DNA of 58,385 nucleotides from Planctomycetota bacterium. GTDB lineage: Bacteria > Planctomycetota > UBA1135 > UBA2386. The notes below the pieces were generated by a model. That model saw only the letters and a list, made by a program, of their open reading frames with translations, searched no databases and was not told the DNA's origin. The position numbers and the translations under genes are program-made. Every line of letters starts with the position of its first letter. Position 1 is the first letter of the stretch. The stretch is taken from assembly GCA_029936315.1 (NCBI GenBank), contig JAPYTD010000001.1, forward strand, positions 41,335 through 99,719, in the 5' to 3' direction. This document shows positions 44,236 through 53,192 of this stretch, piece after piece.

Positions 44236-45615
44236 CTACTTTTTCAGCAACTCACGCGCGTAGCGAATCGGAACGCCGAGGTTGTTGCCGGCGAAGTTGC
44301 GTTGGATCGCGAAGTTGACGGCGATCACATCCCCCTTGCCGCTAAACACCGGCCCGCCCGAACCACCGCTGGTCGTGCCCGCGTCATACGCAATCAGGTG
44401 GCTCTCAGAGTTGCTGACGACGCCTTGCGTGATGACCGGTTTGATCTGCCCCGCTTTGGCAAGCTGCGCAATCGCGTCGGACATCGATGCCGCGGTTCTG
44501 CGAAGCTCCTCAAGCGTTTCGTTGTTGGCGCGCGCTAACAGCGCCGCCAAACCAGTCGGATAGCCAACCACAATCGCACGCTGGTCTTCGCCTTCGGTTC
44601 CATCCGAACGCAGCGGCAGAACCGGAATGCCCTTCACTTCCTCAGCCGTCAACTGCATGACGGCAACGTCGAGTTTGTCAGCACGCCGCTTGATCGACTT
44701 CTGTGCGACGGTGATGGGCATCTTGCCGGGGAACGTCACGGTCAGGGTCTGGAACACCGGCTTCGAGCCATTGGCAATCTGCGCCATATGTACTTGATCT
44801 TCGGTCCACGGCATCGCCACGTGCCGGTTGGTCACGATGTGGCCTTCCTTGCTAACCAAGAAGCCGGAGCCGGTGTATTCGACTTCCATCACATTGCCGC
44901 GAACGTCCAGCGCTTGGGACCCGTCGGGCTCATGCAAGTGGTAGACGCCGTGGATCAGGCAAACACCAAGCGACCACTCCTTCTGCACCCGGCGGATCAC
45001 GGCCGTTGGTTGTGCCAGACGTTTGATCTGCGCCTGGTATTCGGCGCGCATCTCATCGACCTCCGCCTTGGTCACCATGTCGGCGGTGCGGCGCTGCTCC
45101 TCTGGACTCGGGCGACTTCCAAGCCAACCGCCGAGCCAACCCACCAAGAACGCAGCCCCAACGATCAACAACGGCGCCCCAATCTTCAGCGTAGGCGTCG
45201 CTTGCGTGAACAGGTCCTTGGTGAACATGCGCGTCGCGGTGGCGCCACCGCTGTGTTGGGCAACCGCACGCGCATCCGTCAACATACGCCGCACGGGCTT
45301 GCACACGGCACCGATCGGAAAGTAGGTCGAAAATCGCGCCATCGGCCCACCGGCACCAAACTCGAGTTGGTCACCGTCCTTCAAGATGATCTCTTCAACC
45401 TGCCTGCCATTGACGAACATCGCGCCATCCAACGAACGGAGATGGAACTGACATTCGGCTTCGACCCAGTCGATCATCGCGTGACGCTCGGCCACAACCG
45501 GCGACTGTAGACACGCCTCATTGTCCGGGTCGCGGCCGACGCGCACCAACCGCTCCGGGTAGGTAACCGTGCGGCCGCGCAACGGTCCGGAAAGGTGCAG
45601 CAATTGAGCGCGCAT
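44236..45615 (-). CDS. FHA domain - transmembrane - trypsin-like serine protease
   Basis: 459 aa from the ATG at 45615. Residues 1-95 are a forkhead-associated domain (LVRVGRDPDNEACLQSPVVAERHA with the GR and SxxH motifs; DGAMFVNGRQVEE). A TM helix is at about 160-180 (APLLIVGAAFLVGWLGGWLGS). The C-terminal part is a Deg-like trypsin protease with His in TNRHVAM, Asp in KLDVAVMQL and Ser in TTSGGSGGPVF. An inside FHA domain reading phosphothreonine and an outside protease suggest transmembrane signalling (inference). No PDZ domain seen. Confidence 0.9.
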   Translation of the reverse strand: MRAQLLHLSGPLRGRTVTYPERLVRVGRDPDNEACLQSPVVAERHAMIDWVEAECQFHLRSLDGAMFVNGRQVEEIILKDGDQLEFGAGGPMARFSTYFPIGAVCKPVRRMLTDARAVAQHSGGATATRMFTKDLFTQATPTLKIGAPLLIVGAAFLVGWLGGWLGSRPSPEEQRRTADMVTKAEVDEMRAEYQAQIKRLAQPTAVIRRVQKEWSLGVCLIHGVYHLHEPDGSQALDVRGNVMEVEYTGSGFLVSKEGHIVTNRHVAMPWTEDQVHMAQIANGSKPVFQTLTVTFPGKMPITVAQKSIKRRADKLDVAVMQLTAEEVKGIPVLPLRSDGTEGEDQRAIVVGYPTGLAALLARANNETLEELRRTAASMSDAIAQLAKAGQIKPVITQGVVSNSESHLIAYDAGTTSGGSGGPVFSGKGDVIAVNFAIQRNFAGNNLGVPIRYARELLKK

Positions 45616-46395
45616 ATCCGCACCATATTGCCAGTGTCCGAACAAGCCAATGCACCCGTTCTTGTTGAAGTGTGCGTCGAATCCGTCGCGGGGGCGTACG
45701 CAGCGGTCGTCGGCGGCGCCGAACGCATCGAATTGTGTTCCAGTTTGGCCGAAGGCGGGCTCACACCGAGTGCCGGCCTATGCGAAGCGGTCTGCGCTGC
45801 AACCAAGGTGCCGGTGTTTGCGATGGTTCGGCCCCGTTCGGGCGACTTTCTCTACGACTCGACCGAGGTCGACGTCATGGCCAGAGACATCGAAGCCCTA
45901 CGGGATGCCGGCGCCGCGGGCTTCGTCGTCGGCGCGCTAACCAGCGACGGTCACATCGACCACCGCCGCATGGCCGAGTTTGTCGACCTGGCCGATGGCA
46001 AGCCGGTCACCTGCCATCGCGCCTTCGACATGTGCCGCAACGCCGCCGAAGGCCTCGAGGTCCTGTGCGACCTCGGCGTCCAGCGAGTGCTGACGTCGGG
46101 CCAGACAAAGACCGCCTACGACGGCCGGGCGCTGATTCGCAGCATGGTGCAGCAAGCCGACGGCCGCATCGTCGTCATGGCGGGCTGCGGCGTGCACGAC
46201 AGCAACGTCGAACGACTCGTCGAAGTAACCGGCATCAGCGAAGTCCACCTCTCCGCAGCCGGCTCGCGCAACAGCCGCATGGCCTTTCGTCGCGATGGTG
46301 TTGCCATGGGTTCCCCAAACGCCGACGAGTATTCGCTGCGCACGACCGAGGATGTACTGATCGCCCGCGTGGTCGCCGCCCTCCGAAATCGCTAG
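45595..46395 (+). CDS. cutC: CutC family protein (copper homeostasis)
   Basis: 266 aa TIM-barrel protein. Clear family blocks VLVEVCVESVAGAYAAVVGGAERIELCSSLAEGGLTPSAG, VFAMVRPRSGDFLYD, VTCHRAFDM, VLTSGQTKTAYDG, VMAGCGVHDSNV and EVHLSAAGSR. If the ATG at 45595 is used the gene overlaps the start of the divergent FHA-protease by 21 bp; a GTG at 45634 would avoid this and is a realistic alternative. The role in copper homeostasis is known for the family. Confidence 0.92.
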   Translation: MQQLSAHIRTILPVSEQANAPVLVEVCVESVAGAYAAVVGGAERIELCSSLAEGGLTPSAGLCEAVCAATKVPVFAMVRPRSGDFLYDSTEVDVMARDIEALRDAGAAGFVVGALTSDGHIDHRRMAEFVDLADGKPVTCHRAFDMCRNAAEGLEVLCDLGVQRVLTSGQTKTAYDGRALIRSMVQQADGRIVVMAGCGVHDSNVERLVEVTGISEVHLSAAGSRNSRMAFRRDGVAMGSPNADEYSLRTTEDVLIARVVAALRNR

Positions 46396-46535
46396 CCTTC
46401 AGCCGGGCATGAGTTCACCGCCTTCACCCGGCAGCACGACCGGGCCAGATCCGTACCGCCAGCAACACCATCGTGATCACGTGCAACTGGTCGAGCCAAT
46501 AGCCAAGAGACGGGCGACTGTTCTAAGATGAGCGT

Positions 46536-47003
46536 ATGAGCCTCGCGTCCCACCCACTCCTCGCGTCCATCAAAGAACTGATGAACACGACCCCACTTCC
46601 TTGGCATGACGTGCTGGAGAAGCTGACCGCGCACTTCGATTGCCCCGTCGGGACCGTGCACATGATAGAGGCCTCCGACGGCATGCTTCATCTGCGCGCA
46701 CAGAAGGGACTGCCACCGTTCGTGCTCGACAAGGTGCAGGTAATCCCCGTCGGCAAGGGCATGGCCGGCATCGCCGCTGAGCGCAAAGAACCCGTGCAAG
46801 TCTGCAACCTGCAAACCGACGACAGCGGCGTGGCGCGCCCGAGCGCGAAGATGACCCAGATGGAAGGTTCGCTTGCGGCGCCGATGATGGTCGACGGGGA
46901 AGTGCGCGGCGTGCTCGGCGTCGCTAAGCCAACGGCCTACGATTTCTCCAGCGACGAAACCGAACTGCTGATGGCCGCCGGCTCCCTACTGGCAAACTCG
47001 TAG
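46536..47003 (+). CDS. GAF domain protein
   Basis: 155 aa consisting of a single GAF sensor fold (VLEKLTAHFDCPVGTVHMIE, MLHLRAQKGLPPFVLDKVQVIPVGKGMAGIAAERKEPVQVCNLQTD, GSLAAPMMVDGEVRGVLGVAKP). No output domain, so probably a small-ligand or redox sensor acting with another protein. The NLQTD ... GVLGVA pattern is the usual GAF core. Confidence 0.88.
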   Translation: MSLASHPLLASIKELMNTTPLPWHDVLEKLTAHFDCPVGTVHMIEASDGMLHLRAQKGLPPFVLDKVQVIPVGKGMAGIAAERKEPVQVCNLQTDDSGVARPSAKMTQMEGSLAAPMMVDGEVRGVLGVAKPTAYDFSSDETELLMAAGSLLANS

Positions 47004-47061
47004 CTTTCATAACCTCAGCTCAGTTCTCGCCAAAGCACTGCCAACGACCGATCATCGCAAC

Positions 47062-47523
47062 ATGACGCAGAGTCTGCAGGACCACTACGCACCCAAAAAC
47101 GCATGCTTCGGATGCGGCCCAGCCAACCAACAAGGCCTTGGCATCAAGAGCTTCGCCGAAGGCGACGAAGTCACCTGCTCGTGGCAACCACAACCGATGC
47201 ACCAGGCGTTCCCCGGCGTGCTCAGCGGTGGCATCATCGGCACCTTGCTTGACTGCCACTGCAATTGGGCCGCGGCATATCACTTGATGCAACAGCAGGG
47301 CATCGACGCGCCACCGTGTACGGTCACGGCCGAATACAGCATCAAACTGCGCCGACCGACGCCGACCGACAAGCCGGTAGAGCTGCGCGCGCAACTCGTG
47401 GAAATCGACGACAACCGGGCCCGAATCAGCGGGACCCTAACTGCCAACGGACGCATCTGCGCGACTTGTGACGGCTTGTTCGTCGCCGTCGAAGAAGGGC
47501 ATCCTGCGTTCCATCGCTGGTAG
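47062..47523 (+). CDS. PaaI-like hotdog thioesterase
   Basis: 153 aa, hotdog fold. FGCGPANQQGLGIK and the catalytic-helix region FPGVLSGGIIGTLLDCHCNWAAAYHL match PaaI-type acyl-CoA thioesterases, followed by EYSIKLRRPTPTDKPVELRAQL. Probably hydrolyses a short or aryl acyl-CoA. Same direction as the GAF gene, 58 bp apart. Confidence 0.9.
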   Translation: MTQSLQDHYAPKNACFGCGPANQQGLGIKSFAEGDEVTCSWQPQPMHQAFPGVLSGGIIGTLLDCHCNWAAAYHLMQQQGIDAPPCTVTAEYSIKLRRPTPTDKPVELRAQLVEIDDNRARISGTLTANGRICATCDGLFVAVEEGHPAFHRW

Positions 47524-47766
47524 CGGTTCTGCCTTACTCAGCAGCTGGGCGGAGCCAACTACGCCCAGAGGATGAACTTGGCAGCCTAGCGCGCTGCCCC
47601 TATTGTGGCCCACTCGTCGCGTCGGCCCTGACGCTGGTTCGCCAACGTTCTGTAGTGGTCCCCCTGCCACTACTGCGGTCGGGCTGAGGTTCTGGTTACC
47701 GCAGTGGTGTGCGCTGCTGCGGGTTTGTGTCGGGCCTGGGGAGCCGTTACTTCGAGTTTAGCTCCC

Positions 47767-48783
47767 ATGAGTTCCGACACGCCGCCGATCACTCCCCCAA
47801 CGCTCGAGTCGATCCAGCTCGCACGACGCAGCCTGATCAACCTGGTCCGCGAAACCCCCGCGTGGCAGTGGACCGGCCACCGTATCAGCGAGATCGTGCC
47901 AAAAGACACGACGCTGTGGATGAAGCTCGAACTGTTCCAGCACGCCGGATCGTTCAAGACACGCGGAGTGATGCTGGCAATGAACGCGCTCGATGACGAA
48001 GCGCGCAAACGCGGGGTAACGGCCGTAAGCGCCGGCAACCATGCGATGGCCGTCGCCTACGGGGCCCGTGCCATGGGATCGCACGCCAAGGTCGTGATGC
48101 CGACCAACGCCAACCCCGCGCGAGTCGCCGCGAGCAAAGCGCTCGGCGCCGAAGTTGAACAACTCGATGACATCGCCGCCGCGTTCGCTCGCGCCGAGGA
48201 GATCGAACGCACCGAAGGCCGCAAGTTTCTGCACCCGTTCGAAGGCGAACACATGGCGCTCGGCAGCGGCTCCCTCGGCATGGAGTTCCTACGCCAAACC
48301 GGACAGCTCGATGTGTTGTTCGTGCCGATCGGCGGCGGCGGACTCGCGGCGGGCTTGTCGTGCGCGGTCAAGCAACTGCAACCGCGCTGCAAGGTGATCG
48401 GTGTCGAACCCACAGGTGCCGACTCGATGCACCGAAGTTTCGCAACCGGCCAACCTCAACGCATCGAACATGTCGGCACCATCGCCGACAGTCTCGGCGC
48501 ACCGATGGCGTTGCCGTATTCGTTCGCGTTGTGCAAACGCTACATCGATGAGCTGATCAAGATCGACGACGACGAACTCTGCCGGGCGATGTGGTTGTTG
48601 TTCGCCGATGCGAAGCTAGCGGTGGAACCCGCGGGTGCAGCAACGACCGCGGCGATGCTGAAGATGCGCGACCAAATTGCTGGCAAGCGGGTAGGGCTGA
48701 TTGTCTGCGGCGCGAACATTGATGATGTGACGTTTGCCGAGTGCATGCAGCGTGGCAGGCCTGACGATGGCGCGGTCAAGTAA
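47767..48783 (+). CDS. PLP-dependent threonine/serine dehydratase (TdcB-like)
   Basis: 338 aa from the ATG at 47767. PLP Lys in GSFKTRGV, the Ser/Asn pocket SAGNHAMAVAYGA, the phosphate loop GGGGLAAG, and VEPAGAATTAA near the C-terminus identify a fold-II Thr/Ser dehydratase or serine racemase. There is no ACT regulatory domain, so it is of the catabolic type. Converts threonine to 2-oxobutanoate or serine to pyruvate. Confidence 0.9.
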   Translation: MSSDTPPITPPTLESIQLARRSLINLVRETPAWQWTGHRISEIVPKDTTLWMKLELFQHAGSFKTRGVMLAMNALDDEARKRGVTAVSAGNHAMAVAYGARAMGSHAKVVMPTNANPARVAASKALGAEVEQLDDIAAAFARAEEIERTEGRKFLHPFEGEHMALGSGSLGMEFLRQTGQLDVLFVPIGGGGLAAGLSCAVKQLQPRCKVIGVEPTGADSMHRSFATGQPQRIEHVGTIADSLGAPMALPYSFALCKRYIDELIKIDDDELCRAMWLLFADAKLAVEPAGAATTAAMLKMRDQIAGKRVGLIVCGANIDDVTFAECMQRGRPDDGAVK

Positions 48784-48830
48784 CGGCATCGTGCCTTGTG
48801 CATACGAAGATGCACCCCAAGTAGCCCGTC

Positions 48831-49000
48831 ATGAACCTGCAAATTATTGGTGGCGATCCACTCGACCAGGACGTCGATGCGATCTTCAACGCGTGGAATC
48901 GCAACGTCATCCCTGTGGTGGCTACTAATCCCGCAGGGTGGTTCGCGCGCGATCAAGAAGCGCGCCGGAGGCGTCTTCAGGGAAGGTGGGTGGGGTGGTT
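48831..49000 (+). pseudogene. Frameshifted macro-domain (ADP-ribose-binding) remnant
   Basis: The first 28 codons encode MNLQIIGGDPLDQDVDAIFN then AWNRNVIP, a canonical macro-domain start. One extra G at 48915 shifts the frame; in the next frame the family sequence continues WWLLIPQGGSRAIKKRAGGVF. Beyond about 49000 the similarity ends and the secretin-like gene begins. A full macro domain is about 150 residues. Confidence 0.65.
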
Positions 49001-49031
49001 CGCGTCTGAGAGAGCGACCATCGGAGTAATC

Positions 49032-49901
49032 ATGAAAGCACTCGTTACCGTTCTGACCGCTCTAAGTCTTGCTGCCACATGTATCTGCCAACAAGCTGCA
49101 CCTGCTGCCAAGAGGGCGGCCGCGGCCAAGCCTAAGGTCGTCTTGAAGGTCCATAATCCGGAGGAGAAGGCGCCATTCGTGTTCGAAGCCGGCGACGTCG
49201 AACTGATCGATCTCATCGAGCGCTGCGGGACCTACCTGCACTACAATATCCTCTTCGACGGAGCGGCGCTGAGTTCGACAATGGCGGGCGTTCGGCGCGC
49301 CCGAGTTGCACGTGCCAAGGCGCCGGCAAACGCGCAACAGGATCCGACCAGTCCGATGGTCAGCTTGCAACTTCCCGTCGTGACGGACCACAACGGCTGC
49401 GAAGAGTTGTTGTCGAGCATTCTGTGGTCCCATGGCCTCTCGCTTGTTCCGCTCGATGAACAGAAAGCGGTCTATGAAGTGCTCCATTTGCAGGGACCGC
49501 GTGCGCCAGAAATCATCGGAAGCGCGGTTCGCCGCACGGCGGAGCAAGTACTCGCGCGCCCGATGCTGCGGCATTTCGTGACCGTGGTCTACAACCTCGA
49601 ACACACGAACGCGCAGATGGCCCACAACGCGTTGCGACCGTTCTTCGCGCGCCGCGGCAACGGCAACGGCAACCTGCAGGTTGGCAACTTTGGCAACCGG
49701 ATTGGCATCATCCTGAGCGGGCCGCAATTCATGGTCGCCACTGCCGTGGAGATGTTGATGCAGGCTGATGTTCCGTCACCTGACAGCCCCCACATATTGG
49801 AGGCGCAGGTTCAGGACCTGACCGAGGAAAACGCCAGCCTCGCCAAGCGCCTCGCTGCGCTCGAAGAGAAGATCGCGAAGAGGAGTAAGCGCGGCGGCTG
49901 A
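49032..49901 (+). CDS. Secreted secretin N-domain-like protein with coiled-coil C-terminus
   Basis: 289 aa from the ATG at 49032 (the longer frame from 48831 belongs to the macro remnant). Signal peptide MKALVTVLTALSLAATCICQ. Residues about 45-160 look like secretin N0-type STN fold (FEAGDVELIDLIERCGTYLHYNILFDG) and about 185-250 like an N1-type KH domain (FVTVVYNLEHTNAQMAHNALRPFF ... NRIGIILSGPQFMVATAVEMLMQAD). No secretin pore domain follows; instead a coiled coil (DLTEENASLAKRLAALEEKI). Perhaps a periplasmic adaptor of a type II/IV system. Confidence 0.72.
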   Translation: MKALVTVLTALSLAATCICQQAAPAAKRAAAAKPKVVLKVHNPEEKAPFVFEAGDVELIDLIERCGTYLHYNILFDGAALSSTMAGVRRARVARAKAPANAQQDPTSPMVSLQLPVVTDHNGCEELLSSILWSHGLSLVPLDEQKAVYEVLHLQGPRAPEIIGSAVRRTAEQVLARPMLRHFVTVVYNLEHTNAQMAHNALRPFFARRGNGNGNLQVGNFGNRIGIILSGPQFMVATAVEMLMQADVPSPDSPHILEAQVQDLTEENASLAKRLAALEEKIAKRSKRGG

Positions 49902-49917
49902 GCTTGTTGCTTCTGGT

Positions 49918-49940
49918 CCTGGCACCGTACTAACATTCTC
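49918..49940 (+). repeat. Dispersed short repeat, copy B
   Basis: CCTGGCACCGTACTAACATTC; its first 15 nt are identical to the copy at 57168. Lies 16 bp after the secretin-like gene. Confidence 0.55.
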
Positions 49941-50161
49941 GCATGTTGCCTGTTGGGTGTAGCACCAACACGAGAGCTCGAAGGACGAAGTCCCGGCGAT
50001 GGCTCAAGGGCACAGCCGACCCAGGAGTAAGTAGGCGGCTCCTAGGAGAGCTTTGCCGAGCTGGGCTCGAAACCGCAGAGGACATCCGGCAAGAACACAA
50101 TCTCCGACGTCGCATGGGAAGCGCGCGAAGTCCTTCGCGCTCATCGCTAAGAGCCCACGCT

Positions 50162-51970
50162 CTAGTCGCGCCGTAGCGAACGACCCAAACGCCGAAGCTC
50201 GGGACTATCCAGCCCCGCAGTCACTGCACGTGCGACAACTTTCCGCGCATCCTCGCGTCGCGACAATTCACACAGATAGCGAGCCTTCGCCTCAAACAGG
50301 CGCGACTCACCCTGGCGTTGCGCCAAAGCCCGGTCGACCAGCTCGAGAGCACGCTTTGCGTTTTGACGGCGGGAGAACAGCTCGGCCATCTCAAACAGCA
50401 CGTCCGGCTGATTCGGAGCAACCTCGAGCGCCGCGGCCAGAAGATCCAGCGCCTCGTCGTGTTCCGACTGGCGACGCTTGATGATCGATGAGTAGTACAA
50501 CGCCGGCCAGAACTCTGGCTGCAAGTGCAGCCACAACTGGAACTCCGCCAAAGCAGGCTTTGGGTTGCGGCCACGCAGGCCGCGCTCGGTCGCCTTGGCA
50601 AAGCGCTCTTCGAAGTCCGCAACATCGATCTGCAGCATCGCCCGCACCGCACGGTCGCGAGTCCAAAGATCCATCGGCGCCCGCATGCCGCCAACGAGTT
50701 CGACCCGCGCTTCTCGGCGCTTGCCGCACAAGAACAGGCACAGGCCAAGCGAAACGCGATCGTCGCTAGTCAACAACGAACGCAACGACATCAGCGTGTC
50801 GGCAATGCAAAGCGGCGGCTGGCGTTCGGTCAGGTGTGCTTGCAGGCACTCCAAGATCACACCGGCACCTCGGCCGCTATCAACCCACTCGGCGGCACGC
50901 AGCGTGCGTTCGCGCAAGCGGCGCAGACCACGATCGACGAAGCTCCACGCGTCGTCATTGCGACCCTCCGCGAAGCTCAACTGCGCGAGGTGCGAGAAGA
51001 AGTCAGGGTGACCGTCGATGGATAGGCCCTTTTCCCACAAGCCGCGCGCGGCATCGGGATCGCCGCGGCGAGCCTTCAAGATGCCCAGACTCTCCAAGCC
51101 GCGCCACGGTGGCGGATCCAGGTGAGTCGCGTGTTCGAGCCAGGCAAAGGCGCGATCATCGTCGCCCATCTCCGACAACTGTTCGGCGACGGCCACACAG
51201 GCTTCGCCGTCGAACGGCTGTGCGGAATAACAACGATCAAGGAAGCTGCGCACCGTCTCGCGGTCGAGCCGCGCGCCGTGAAGCGCAATCGCCATCGTCG
51301 CATTGGCAACGCGCAAGGCGAGGCCAAACGATGGATCAATCAGCAGCGCATCCGCAAACGGGCGGATCAAACTAGCGCGATCCTTTGGCACTGCGATCTC
51401 AAGATCCCCGCTGAGCAACATCGCGTTGTCGAGGCCGCGCAAGAAATGACGGAACGCCTTGCCGCTCTTGGTCAGCATGCCACTTGGCGGATCGTTGAAC
51501 GGAATCGACAACGAGCGCGCCAGACGGCGCGCAAGCTTGAGCAGGCCCGTGACCGGATCCTGCATCGACAAGACGCAACCCATCTTCTCGGTGACGAAGT
51601 CTTCGTGCTCTTCCGCACGGAAGACGTGGAGTTCCAGACTCAGGCCGCCTTCGGTCGGCGAGATCTCGCCGCTGATAACCGCGTGCACATCCACTTCGGG
51701 CGGCATCAGATCAAAGGCTTCTTCGTGATCCGGCGGGGAGTCCAACTGCACCCACGTGATCGGACCGGAATCCACAGCGGTCTGCAGTTCGAGCATCGCC
51801 GTTGGTCCGGCCTGACCTTGGTTGATCACCTGATGCACGAAGTCCGGGATGCGACGCGCGACCACACCTGGATCGAGCGTTCCCCATGAGTCGCCTTGCT
51901 CCGCCGCCAACGGCAGGAACATGACTTCGGGATCCCCGAACTCGTCATGCGTGTCACGTGGTTTGGTCAT
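50162..51970 (-). CDS. TPR repeat protein
   Basis: 602 aa from the ATG at 51970. The N-terminal 230 residues (about MFLPLAAEQGD to LLSGDLEIAV) are a non-repeat domain that I do not recognise; the rest carries many TPR helices (DDDRAFAWLEHATHLDPPPWRGLESLGILKARRGDPDAARGLWEKGL, EHDEALDLLAAALEVAPNQPDVLFEMAELFSRR). Cytosolic scaffold. The stop of the HIT gene is 10 bp before this ATG, so they are an operon. Confidence 0.82.
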   Translation of the reverse strand: MTKPRDTHDEFGDPEVMFLPLAAEQGDSWGTLDPGVVARRIPDFVHQVINQGQAGPTAMLELQTAVDSGPITWVQLDSPPDHEEAFDLMPPEVDVHAVISGEISPTEGGLSLELHVFRAEEHEDFVTEKMGCVLSMQDPVTGLLKLARRLARSLSIPFNDPPSGMLTKSGKAFRHFLRGLDNAMLLSGDLEIAVPKDRASLIRPFADALLIDPSFGLALRVANATMAIALHGARLDRETVRSFLDRCYSAQPFDGEACVAVAEQLSEMGDDDRAFAWLEHATHLDPPPWRGLESLGILKARRGDPDAARGLWEKGLSIDGHPDFFSHLAQLSFAEGRNDDAWSFVDRGLRRLRERTLRAAEWVDSGRGAGVILECLQAHLTERQPPLCIADTLMSLRSLLTSDDRVSLGLCLFLCGKRREARVELVGGMRAPMDLWTRDRAVRAMLQIDVADFEERFAKATERGLRGRNPKPALAEFQLWLHLQPEFWPALYYSSIIKRRQSEHDEALDLLAAALEVAPNQPDVLFEMAELFSRRQNAKRALELVDRALAQRQGESRLFEAKARYLCELSRREDARKVVARAVTAGLDSPELRRLGRSLRRD

Positions 51971-51980
51971 TGAGATTCTA

Positions 51981-52334
51981 TCAGCCCGGTGGCCAAGCCA
52001 AGGTGCGTCCCGCGAGCACATGCACGTGCAGATGAAAGACCGTCTGGCCGGCACCCGCTCCGTTGTTGATCACGATGCGCGAACCATCCTCATCCACACC
52101 CAGCTGCTTGGCGACGTTGGCAGCCGTCACCAGCAAATGCCCTAGCAATCCTTCATCCTGCGGAGTTGCGTCACTCAACGTCGCGATCTCCCGTTTGGGA
52201 ATCACGAGGAAGTGTGTCGGAGCCTGAGGCGTTACGTCTAGGAACGCCAGGCAGTGTTCGTCTTCGTGAAGGACCTCCGCGGGGATCTCCCCTCGAAGGA
52301 TGCGAGCGAACACGTTCGTCGGATCGTATGTCAA
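51981..52334 (-). CDS. HIT family nucleotide hydrolase
   Basis: 117 aa, HINT-type. The catalytic triad of His residues is in FHLHVHVL (HxHxHxx), with KREIATLSDAT and VINNGAGAGQTV as family blocks. Start is TTG at 52334 since there is no in-frame ATG or GTG upstream. Hydrolyses AMP-amidates. Upstream member of the HIT-TPR pair. Confidence 0.93.
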   Translation of the reverse strand: MTYDPTNVFARILRGEIPAEVLHEDEHCLAFLDVTPQAPTHFLVIPKREIATLSDATPQDEGLLGHLLVTAANVAKQLGVDEDGSRIVINNGAGAGQTVFHLHVHVLAGRTLAWPPG

Positions 52335-52492
52335 CGGGTGCTTGACGGCCCCGCAACCTGCGCGAGACCGATACCTGAACAGTAAGCCCCAGTGCCCGCC
52401 TGGCTCAACCCCTGGCCAGCGAAGAAAGTCGTGCGGTTCGCCCTATCGCCACCTGGGCGAGGGAACGTTGGCGGGCTACCTTGCAGGCCGAA

Positions 52493-53137
52493 ATGCGCTC
52501 CAAACCGTTCGCAATCGCAATCGCCGGCGGCTCCGGCAGTGGCAAAACGTCCCTGACAAGGGCGTTGGTGAGTGTACTTGGCGCCGAACGATGCTGCGTT
52601 TTGGACCACGATTCTTACTACCGGGACCTCAGCCACCAGCTGCCCGCGGTGCGTGCGGCGACCAACTTCGACCACCCGGACAGCCTCGACAATGCGCTGC
52701 TGGCGGGGCATATCCAGCAACTGCTGGCGGGCCAGACGATCGAACGGCCATGCTACGACTTCGCGACCCACACGCGCCTCGAACAGACGCAAGCTATCGC
52801 GGCGCAACCAGTCGTCATCTGCGAGGGCATCCTGCTACTGGCAGTGCACGAGCTGCGGCGCTCGTTTGACCTGAGGCTCTACATCGACACACCTGCCGAT
52901 GTGCGCGCTCTGCGACGATTGCAACGTGACATTCTCGAACGCGGCCGCACCGTGCAATCCGTCATCAAGCAATACCTGAGCACCGTGCGACCGATGCATG
53001 AGATGTTCGTAGAGCCGGCCCGCAAGACAGCGGACGCGGTGCTCGATTGGCGGCAGACGTCAGCTTCCCAGGCGAAGGTCGTCATGCAGAAGATGCGGGA
53101 GCGTCTGGATGATGAGCCGTTGATCGTGTCGGGCTAG
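52493..53137 (+). CDS. udk: Uridine kinase
   Basis: 214 aa from the ATG at 52493. P-loop IAGGSGSGKTS, then LDHDSYYRDL, FDHPDSLDNALL and YDFATHTR, the canonical uridine/cytidine kinase blocks, and RRLQRDILERGRT. Phosphorylates uridine to UMP in pyrimidine salvage. Confidence 0.93.
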   Translation: MRSKPFAIAIAGGSGSGKTSLTRALVSVLGAERCCVLDHDSYYRDLSHQLPAVRAATNFDHPDSLDNALLAGHIQQLLAGQTIERPCYDFATHTRLEQTQAIAAQPVVICEGILLLAVHELRRSFDLRLYIDTPADVRALRRLQRDILERGRTVQSVIKQYLSTVRPMHEMFVEPARKTADAVLDWRQTSASQAKVVMQKMRERLDDEPLIVSG

Positions 53138-53192
53138 CAGTTCGGATTGACCATAGCTAGAACGCGCATCCAGCTCTACATCGGCATGTGAG

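Noticed and set aside
49943-50176. 77-aa ORF and 8-bp GCGCGAAG/CTTCGCGC hairpin
   Set aside because: No family match; hairpin has a 2-nt loop and no T-tract, so a terminator cannot be supported.
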